64,000 bases of DNA from the NCBI GenBank assembly GCA_036571765.1, contig BROE01000019.1:10198079-10262078 (forward strand), written 5' to 3'. This stretch comes from Plecoglossus altivelis. Its lineage: Eukaryota > Chordata > Actinopteri > Osmeriformes > Plecoglossidae. Shown one piece after another: positions 57,417 through 64,000 of this stretch. The notes beneath the pieces were generated by a model. The model was given only the letters and a program-made list of their open reading frames with translations. It searched no databases and was not told where the DNA came from. The translations under genes were made by a program, and so were the position numbers. Numbering within the stretch: position 1 is the first letter of the stretch; each line of letters begins with the position of its first letter.

Positions 57417-59107
57417 AGCTAGGTCTACACAGCCGACTGTTCAGAGAATCCACCCAGTCAGGGACAGAGGTGGTTCTGACCTGAGGGAGACAGATACGAG
57501 ACCGCAGGGGTCAAGACTTTAACTGCACTTATTTACTACCACACACCACTTTGACCTTTAACACCCCAGGCTGTAACTAGGCAACTAAAAGGTTAGCCTC
57601 TGAATTAGTGTATTGTGAGGCCAAACATGTTTCTCTAACTTGAGGACATCGTTCTTGTGCCTTTGTTAAGCTGAGTGACAAGGGTATTTGGGCAGTAATG
57701 TCAGAGCTGCAGTACTGATGATCTCATTTGGGAGAACCTCTTGTCTGAAACAACTTACATGAAGAGTGTCTTAACCTTTGACCTCTCAACCTCTCGTACT
57801 TTCCTACTGAACTCCGCTCATCACAGCTAACATTCAGCACTGAATCTCAGGTCAACAACAGCAGTACTTCATTCCAGCAGTAGCGAATCAGTTAGCAGTA
57901 ATCTACCGGACATTGTTTGACCAGTCAAGTGCAACAAACACTTAGACCACTTCACCAAACAAGCGTTTTTTTTTCAGTCACCAGCTATAAAAGGGACCTG
58001 GCTAGGGCCATCGACGGAAACGCCCTGATTAAAAAGGAACCGCCCTGTAACGTTGCGCTTCGCTCCAGCAGGTGGTTCTGCACGCAGCACCGCTGAGCCT
58101 CATACGGAACCAAGCCCAGCGTTCTAGAACAGGAAGGGCAAGCTGGGAGCCTAGCAACAAGCTAGCAGCTCATCTCAAGAATGCCGACCCCCAGGCCAGC
58201 ATCACTCATTTCAATCAGTAACTAAGAAACCTGACAGGGGGGGAAGGGGGGGGGTTGCTAGTACCAGTTTCCTCAAACCTGTTTAAGCTGAGGAACAGGA
58301 CAAATAAAGTCCAAATACTGTAGTAGAGTGGAACAAAGTCCACAAGAAACCACTGATCTTGAAGGCACCTTGCACATCTGCAGATGGTTAGCATGTTAAG
58401 TTATCAGTAGTAAACGACACAGCTGTGAAGACAGCTCCAGCATGGCAGAAGCGTGTCCAACAGCAGATCAAAGAGGTTGCTAGTTCAACTAACCGCCTTG
58501 CTTTGGTTAAAACCGCCTGCAAAAAAGAATGCATTATTAAGACTTGTATCTGCATGAGCACTGCAAGAGGGGACAGTTCAGGGGTTGGGGTCCGAGACAG
58601 GAAGTATAGACACGGTAAGTGTGGCTCCTCTCTGCCTGTCCTGAGTGTTTCATCATCCCGACTCGGCCGCGCTGCAGCTAGCCAGCCAGCCAGCACGCAG
58701 CGTGCCAGCCATACATAGGGCAGACACACTGTTCCACCAGCAGCCAATGGCAGCTCTCCATAAAACATGCTGATGAAACCTGATGCTAGGCTGTCAGCAT
58801 GCCCGGAACCCAGGCCTCTGCTAGCGCTGCAGCAGACAGGCCACTGGGTTGCTCGTCTCGCAGGTGGGCCTGCTTCAGAACATGGCAGTACTTCAGGTAT
58901 ACTTTCCGAAAGATGATTGGGTTGTAAGCAAGGGACGTCTGCGAGGACTATGTTACTGTAGCGTTATACGAATCAAAAACATGGCACCGGGTCACACAGT
59001 AAAATAAAGTATTTACTATGACGGAGGGTAAAACAGTATTTTGGAAAAAGATGACAGGCGACTCGACGGTTATGGAGATCAGACTTCGGACGGATCCCAA
59101 AGCCAGG
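57417..59107. other. ywhae: ywhae intron 1 unique sequence (copy A)
   Basis: About 1.7 kb of unique intronic sequence. The 126-aa minus frame and 97-aa plus frame also occur in copy B, which shows only that the two copies are nearly identical. No protein family is recognisable. Confidence 0.6.
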
Positions 59108-59163
59108 TGCTTGTCCAGTACATCCAGAATATCGTTACAGATCGATTTCAGCTCAGTCTCAAC
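59108..59163 (-). pseudogene. ywhae: Truncated ywhae exon 3 (copy B)
   Basis: Only the first 20 or so codons of exon 3 (VETELKSICNDILDVLDKHL) remain. The sequence then passes directly into the unique right end of copy A (reading ALGSVRS). It has the normal acceptor (ctgcag|gttgag) but no donor, so it cannot act as a normal internal exon. It marks the junction of the tandem duplication. Confidence 0.9.
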
Positions 59164-59369
59164 CTGCAGGTCAAGAACACAGTCGCCTGTTAGCAAAGAC
59201 AGGATCCAGGTAAACAGCACTCAGCACAAGACAGTTGATATTTCAAAATCACTCCAGACACACAAAACACCATAACGTCCGACGCCACAGCTACACGCAA
59301 ATCTGACGATTCGCAGTTAGTCGCTAGGTCTTCGCTAGGTCTTCCCGTCTCCCGTCGAGCTGCGCTCAC

Positions 59370-59566
59370 GTTTGCTGTATTCAGGATCAATTTTGAGTTT
59401 TGTCTTTCCCTCCTTCGCTCTCTCCTTCTGCTCCAGGCTGCTGATGATCCTCCAGGAGGCACGGCGAGCGCCGATCACGTTCTTGTACGCCACCGAGAGG
59501 AGGTTCCTCTCCTCCACCGTCAGCTCCACATCCATCCCTGCCACCTCCTTCATGGACTCCACCTTT
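59370..59566 (-). CDS. ywhae: ywhae exon 2, copy B, with different indels
   Basis: Second copy of 14-3-3 epsilon exon 2. After a defective start (acceptor cttccag|aaagg, one T fewer than copy A, so the Met-Val codons are disturbed) it reads ESMKEVAGMDVELTVEER, then NLLSVAYKNVIGARRASWR, then IISSLEQKERAKEGKTKLK. The last part is closer to the family than copy A, but its end (IDPEYSK) has lost bases from the expected KMIREYRQ region. The exon is 197 bp. Neither copy alone gives a clean exon, but the errors differ. That points to noisy consensus over two similar copies, or over one true copy assembled twice. Confidence 0.75.
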
Positions 59567-59577
59567 CTGGAAGGGAG

Positions 59578-59930
59578 AAGGGGAGATGAGGGAGGTGAGG
59601 GGAGAGAGATTAGGTGAAGGGGGAAGAGAGAGAGGGAGGTGAGAGAGAAGAGAGGGAAGAGAGGGAGGTGAGAGGGAAGAGAGGGAGGTGAGAGGGAGAG
59701 GGGAGGTGAGAGGGAAGAGAGGGAGGTGAGAGGGAAGAGAGGGAGGTGAGAGGGAAGAGAGGGAGGTGAGAGGGAAGAGAGGGAGGTGAGAGGGAAGAGA
59801 GGGAGGTGAGAGGGAAGAGAGGGAGGTGAGAGGGAGGTGAGAGGGAAGAGAGAGGGAGGTGAGAGGGAAGAGAGAGAGGGAGGTAAGGGAGGAGAGAGAG
59901 GGAGGGGAAAGAGATGGGGGAGATGGGGAA
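59578..59930. repeat. GAGGTGAGAGGGAAGAGAG minisatellite (copy B)
   Basis: Copy B of the GA array, more regular than copy A: about nine consecutive perfect 19-bp units at about 59700-59830. Confidence 0.95.
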
Positions 59931-60072
59931 GTGAGGAGAAGGATGAAAAAAGGAGGGAGAGAGAAAATAACATTAATGAACAAATTCTTTGAGTTTGAGT
60001 TACCAACCAAGCAGCTTCTAGGGCAGAGAGGGTTCAGAGAGTAAGGGAGCTTCTCACACTGTATATCTAACC

Positions 60073-60285
60073 CAGGGTGTCAAACTCTAGTCCTCGAGAG
60101 CTGCTGTCCTGAAGGTTTTTTGATGTTTCCCTGTTTAGCACACTCTGATTATAGTTTGCAGGCTTCCACAGAGCTTGATAACAAACCAGTTCTTTAGAAT
60201 CAAGTGTGCTGGAGTAGGGAAACATCTAAAACTTTTCAGGACAGCGGCCTTCGAGGACCAGGATTGCCCAGCCCTGGTCATGAAT
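60073..60285. mobile_element. hAT-like palindromic MITE, copy B1
   Basis: Duplicate of the 56.7-kb MITE with several small indels (for example ggttttttgatgtttccctg in place of gttttagatgtttccctg). Confidence 0.85.
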
Positions 60286-60409
60286 CAGTCAGGCAACGTA
60301 GGCAAGATCTCCTCTCTGCAAGCTGTCTGTCATAGCTCACCAGGTAACGAACACCCAGATCTGTGGCTGAGAGACACAGAAGGGACTGGGGCCTAGACTC
60401 ACCCAGACC

Positions 60410-60604
60410 AAGGGTGGGGAACCAAGATTGCTCAGGGCCGCTGTTCTGCAGTTTAGATGTTTCCCTGCTCCTGCACACCTGACTCAAATGAACAGGACGT
60501 TATCAAAGCTTTAATGGAAGCTGAACTGTAAATCAGGTGTTGCTGAGCAGGAAAATCTAAAACCTTCAGGAAAGCGGCCTCGAGGACAGGGTTGCCCACC
60601 CCTG
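60410..60604. mobile_element. hAT-like palindromic MITE, copy B2
   Basis: Duplicate of the 57.0-kb MITE, about 17 bp shorter through scattered deletions. Confidence 0.85.
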
Positions 60605-60607
60605 CAC

Positions 60608-60756
60608 AGACCCCCCCCCCCAGACTCGCCCTTAGCCCCAGACTCCCCTAGCCCCAGACTCCGCCTTAGCCCCTAGATCCCTAGCCCTAGACTCCCCTAG
60701 CCCCAGTCCTCCCTAGCCCCGACTCCACCTAGCCCAGACTCCCTAGCCCTGAGAGC
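60608..60756. repeat. C-rich minisatellite, copy B (degraded)
   Basis: Same agactcccc/tagcccc units as copy A, but with irregular C-run lengths. Confidence 0.9.
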
Positions 60757-62450
60757 TAGCTAGGTCTACACAGCCGACTGTTCAGAGAATCCACCCAGTC
60801 AGGGACAGAGGTGGTTCTGACCTGAGGGAGACAGATACGAGACCGCAGGGGTCAAGACTTTAACTGCACTTATTTACTACCACACACCACTTTGACCTTT
60901 AACACCCGAGGCTGTAACTAGGCAACTAAAAGGTTAGCCTCTGAATTAGTGTATTGTGAGGCCAAACATGTTTTTCTAACTTGAGGACATCGTTCTTGTG
61001 CCTTTGTTAAGCTGAGTGACAAGAGTATTTGGGCAGTAATGTCAGAGCTGCAGTACTGATGATCTCATTTGGGAGAACCTCTTGTCTGAAACAACTTACA
61101 TGAAGAGTGTCTTAACCTTTGACCTCTCAACCTCTCGTACTTTCCTACTGAACTCCGCTCATCACAGCTAACATTCAGCACTGAATCTCAGGTCAACAAC
61201 AGCAGTACTTCATTCCAGCAGTAGCGAATCAGTTAGCAGTAATCTACCGGACATTGTTTGACCAGTCAAGTGCAACAAACACTCAGACCACTTCACCAAA
61301 CAAGCGGGTTTTTTTCCCAGTCACCAGCTATAAAAGGGACCTGGCTTGGACCATCGACGGAAACGCCCTGATTAAAAAGGAACCGCCCTGTAACGTTGCG
61401 CTTCGCTCCAGCAGGTGGTTCTGCACGCAGCACCGCTGAGCCTCATACGGAACCAAGCCCAGCGTTCTAGAACAGGAAGGGCAAGCTGGGAGCCTAGCAA
61501 CAAGCTAGCAGCTCATCTCAAGAATGCCGACCCCCAGGCCAGCATCACTCATTTCAATCAGTAACTAAGAAACCTGACAGGGGGGGAAGGGGGGGGGTTG
61601 CTAGTACCAGTTTCCTCAAACCTGTTTAAGCTGAGGAACAGGACAAATAAAGTCCAAATACTGTAGTAGAGTGGAACAAAGTCCACAAGAAACCACTGAT
61701 CTTGAAGGCACCTTGCACATCTGCAGATGGTTAGCATGTTAAGTTATCAGTAGTAAACGACACAGCTGTGAAGACAGCTCCAGCATGGCAGAAGCGTGTC
61801 CAACAGCAGATCAAAGAGGTTGCTAGTTCAACTAACCGCCTTGCTTTGGTTAAAACCGCCTGCAAAAAAGAATGCATTATCAAGACTTGTATCTGCATGA
61901 GCACTGCAAGAGGGGACAGTTCAGGGGTTGGGGTCCGAGACAGGAAGTATAGACACGGTAAGTGTGGCTCCTCTCTGCCTGTCCTGAGTGTTTCATCATC
62001 CCGACTCGGCCGCGCTGCAGCTAGCCAGCCAGCCAGCACGCAGCGTGCCAGCCATACATAGGGCAGACACACTGTTCCACCAGCAGCCAATGGCAGCTCT
62101 CCATAAAACATGCTGATGAAACCTGATGCTAGGCTGTCAGCATGCCCGGAACCCAGGCCTCTGCTAGCGCTGCAGCAGACAGGCCACTGGGTTGCTCGTC
62201 TCACAGGTGGACCTGCTTCAGAACATGGCAGTACTTCAGGTATACTTTCCGAAAGATGATTGGGTTGTAAGCAAGGGAAGTCTGAGAGGACTATGTGACT
62301 GTAGCGTTATACGAATCAAAAACATGGCACCGGGTCACGCAGTAAAATAAAGTATTTACTATGACGGAGGGTAAAACAGTATTTTGGAAAAAGATGACAG
62401 GCGACTCGACGGTTATGGAGATCAGACTTCGGACGGATCCCAAAGCCAGG
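60757..62450. other. ywhae: ywhae intron 1 unique sequence (copy B)
   Basis: Nearly base-for-base copy of 57417-59107. No exon recognised. Confidence 0.6.
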
Positions 62451-62690
62451 GGTCCGGAACTAACGTTACTAACAGCCAGTGGAACCGGGTGTGTTCCTTG
62501 AAGCACCTGGCCCTGGTGCAGGCGTCTCTGGGGAGAACAGGGTGGTAGAGGGGGGGGGGGCTCCATTACCACACCATGCTGGAATGTGTTCAGGTCTGTT
62601 AAGTGGGCAGGGTCAAGCCTCTATGCTGAGGGCTGAACACAAGGAGCACTTCCTCAAAGAGACAGGGAGTAGGGGTGGAGATAGTAGGGC
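62451..62690. other. ywhae: ywhae intron 1, single-copy side
   Basis: Unique sequence beyond the duplication with a G run at about 62552-62560. No exon recognised. Confidence 0.5.
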
Positions 62691-63078
62691 GGAGAGAGAG
62701 AGCGAGACGTAGAGAGAGAGAGCGACGTAGAGAGAGGGCAACGGAGAGAGAGCGAGACGTAGAGTGAGCGACGTAGAGAGAGAGCAACGGAGAGAGAGCG
62801 AGATGTAGAGAGAGCGAGATGTAGAGAGAGCGAGATGTAGAGAGAGCGAGATGTAGAGAGAGCGAGACGTAGAGAGAGAGAGCAACGGAGAGAGAGCGAG
62901 ATGTAGAGAGAGCGAGACGTAGAGAGAGAGAGCGAGACGTAGAGAGAGAGAGAGCGAAACGTAGAGAGAGAGAGAGCGAGACGTAGAGAGAGAGAGAGCG
63001 AGACGTAGAGAGAGAGAGAGCGAGACGTAGAGAGAGAGAGAGCGAGACGTAGAGAGAGAGAGAGAGAGACGTAAAGAG
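62691..63078. repeat. GAGAGAGCGAGACGTAGA minisatellite
   Basis: About 22 copies of an 18-22-bp unit alternating cgagacgtagagagaga with cgagatgtagagaga and gcaacggagagaga. The minus strand stays open as Ser/Leu/Arg repeats (223 and 273 aa), which are not genes. Confidence 0.95.
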
Positions 63079-64000
63079 ACAGTGGCAGCCGTCTGCAGCC
63101 AAGAGGGCATGGTTACATAAGAGACAGGAGAGAGAGAGACACAAGAGAGAGACAAGAGACTGAAAGACAGAAGAGACAGCCAGCCGGACTGTCCAGCACC
63201 AACACAAAACCTCCTCCTCCACCCCAGATGCACTCTCTTCCTCCCAGCCAAACAGGCCAGAGCCTGGCAAGGCTGTAGAGCTTTCACCCTGCGGCTCCCC
63301 ACCCCCTCCACCCCCACCCCACCCCGGGCTCCCTGCGAGGGCCCCCTGACCAGGACACCATTTCTACGGACGAGGCCACAGCCAGCTGAGTGTCTGGTTT
63401 CAAGGCAGGGCAGAGGAGAGCATGCCCTCTTCAATGGGCCGTCACAGTGGTCTACAGATCAGCTGCCACTACATAATTCAACCATGATCAGTCTGGTCTC
63501 TTAAGAGCGTTTGGGTTGGAACTAACGTTATTAAAGCATGAGGCGTTGTTGTCCTGTTTGATGGGCAGGTGTTTATGACATAGTAAGTTACATAACATCA
63601 TTCTAAGTGACAGACATCAACAGCGCGCACACGTGGACGCGCAGAATACTTGTCTGTCTTGTCTGTTTCTCTTGCGTTGGTTACGACAGAACTTGGCTTC
63701 CAACATAGCAACACGTTTGCTCAATGGCAGGTGTCATTCATAAGTGATGAGGGAATCACCGACACACCAGTTTTGTCTGCCGCCCCGTATTGAAATGATG
63801 CACGTGTGTAGTACTGAACGCCATCACAGACTTTAGGCAGACTGGAAGTGAGGATATTAAGATGATCTATTTGAATGAACCAACTGAGGAAGAGGACGGA
63901 GGTTCGCAATATAGGAGCTTCAACAATAGCGGCAGCAAAATTACTAGCCAGATTATATCATTCACAAAACGTACTCTTGGATTTTAAAAAAATATATGAA
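63079..64000. other. ywhae: ywhae intron 1, unique; exon 1 not found
   Basis: Unique sequence to the window edge. I looked for the start-codon exon of 14-3-3 epsilon (family start MDDREDLVYQAKLAEQ-like) on the minus strand and did not find it, so it lies beyond 64000. Confidence 0.6.

Larger units (their letters stand above)
55712..59107. repeat. ywhae tandem duplication, copy A (~3.4 kb)
   Basis: Direct repeat of 59108-62450. It begins in exon 3 at tgcttgtccagtacatcc. It runs through exon 2, a GA array, two hAT-like MITEs, a C-rich minisatellite and about 1.7 kb of near-identical unique sequence, and ends at the junction caaagccagg|tgcttg. The 57.42-59.1 kb part differs from copy B at only a few bases. 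The GA-, MITE- and C-rich part (about 56.2-57.4 kb) differs by many small indels. Confidence 0.97.
59108..62450. repeat. ywhae tandem duplication, copy B (~3.34 kb)
   Basis: Second copy of the 55712-59107 segment, about 53 bp shorter overall. It ends with caaagccagg and then continues into unique sequence (ggtccggaactaacg) that has no equivalent in copy A. That continuation is therefore the original upstream side. Confidence 0.97.

Noticed and set aside
58388..58768. 126-aa minus frame also present as a 157-aa frame at 61731-62204
   Set aside because: Its repetition reflects the tandem duplication, not conservation. There is no splice or domain support.

Overview
The window looks like vertebrate nuclear DNA, most likely from a teleost fish. 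It contains intron-split genes with GT/AG splice sites, very dense (CA)n/(GA)n/(CT)n microsatellites and long minisatellites. It also has palindromic hAT-like and TTAA-bounded piggyBac-like MITEs of the kinds common in fish genomes. The species cannot be told from the sequence. Only about 1.1 kb of the 64 kb is confidently protein-coding.

Two genes are recognisable, both on the minus strand. At the left, gria4 (AMPA-type glutamate receptor subunit 4) contributes its first two coding exons: exon 1 (signal peptide, 7726-7810) and exon 2 (start of the amino-terminal domain, 6530-6688). The first 6.5 kb is then presumably its second intron. At the right, ywhae (14-3-3 epsilon) contributes exons 2 to 6 (56169 down to 51874). 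Its exon 1 must lie beyond 64000. The two genes encode a synaptic receptor and a phosphoserine-binding adaptor. Nothing in the window ties them together functionally.

Between them (about 8.2-51.8 kb) I see no supportable gene. This stretch is an unusually dense series of tandem repeats. Examples are a 17-bp array at 30.95-32.27 kb, a 36-bp array at 36.6-37.25 kb and a 25/27/29-bp array at 37.69-38.24 kb. Others are a 26-bp array at 38.8-40.1 kb, a 22-bp array at 41.66-41.97 kb and a 38-bp array at 45.92-46.40 kb, along with many CT/GA tracts. The long ORFs here are translations of repeats. A 0.67-kb inverted repeat with a hAT-like MITE at its centre sits at 27.59-28.27 kb. Two TTAA-type MITEs lie at 48.0-48.7 kb, and a tRNA-Cys-like SINE head at 50.2 kb.

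Many of the most striking features concern sequence quality or recent rearrangement. ywhae contains a direct tandem duplication of about 3.4 kb (55712-59107 and 59108-62450). It starts inside exon 3, includes exon 2, and has a 3-bp AGG microhomology at the junction. Both exon 2 copies carry indels that damage the reading frame. A 623-bp N gap (10590-11212) is flanked on both sides by nearly the same ~110 bp, as if overlapping contig ends had not been merged. Several stretches (about 17.1-20.6, 22.8-27.1 and 39.18-39.72 kb) read like repeats overlaid with random consensus error. I found no previously undescribed gene system.
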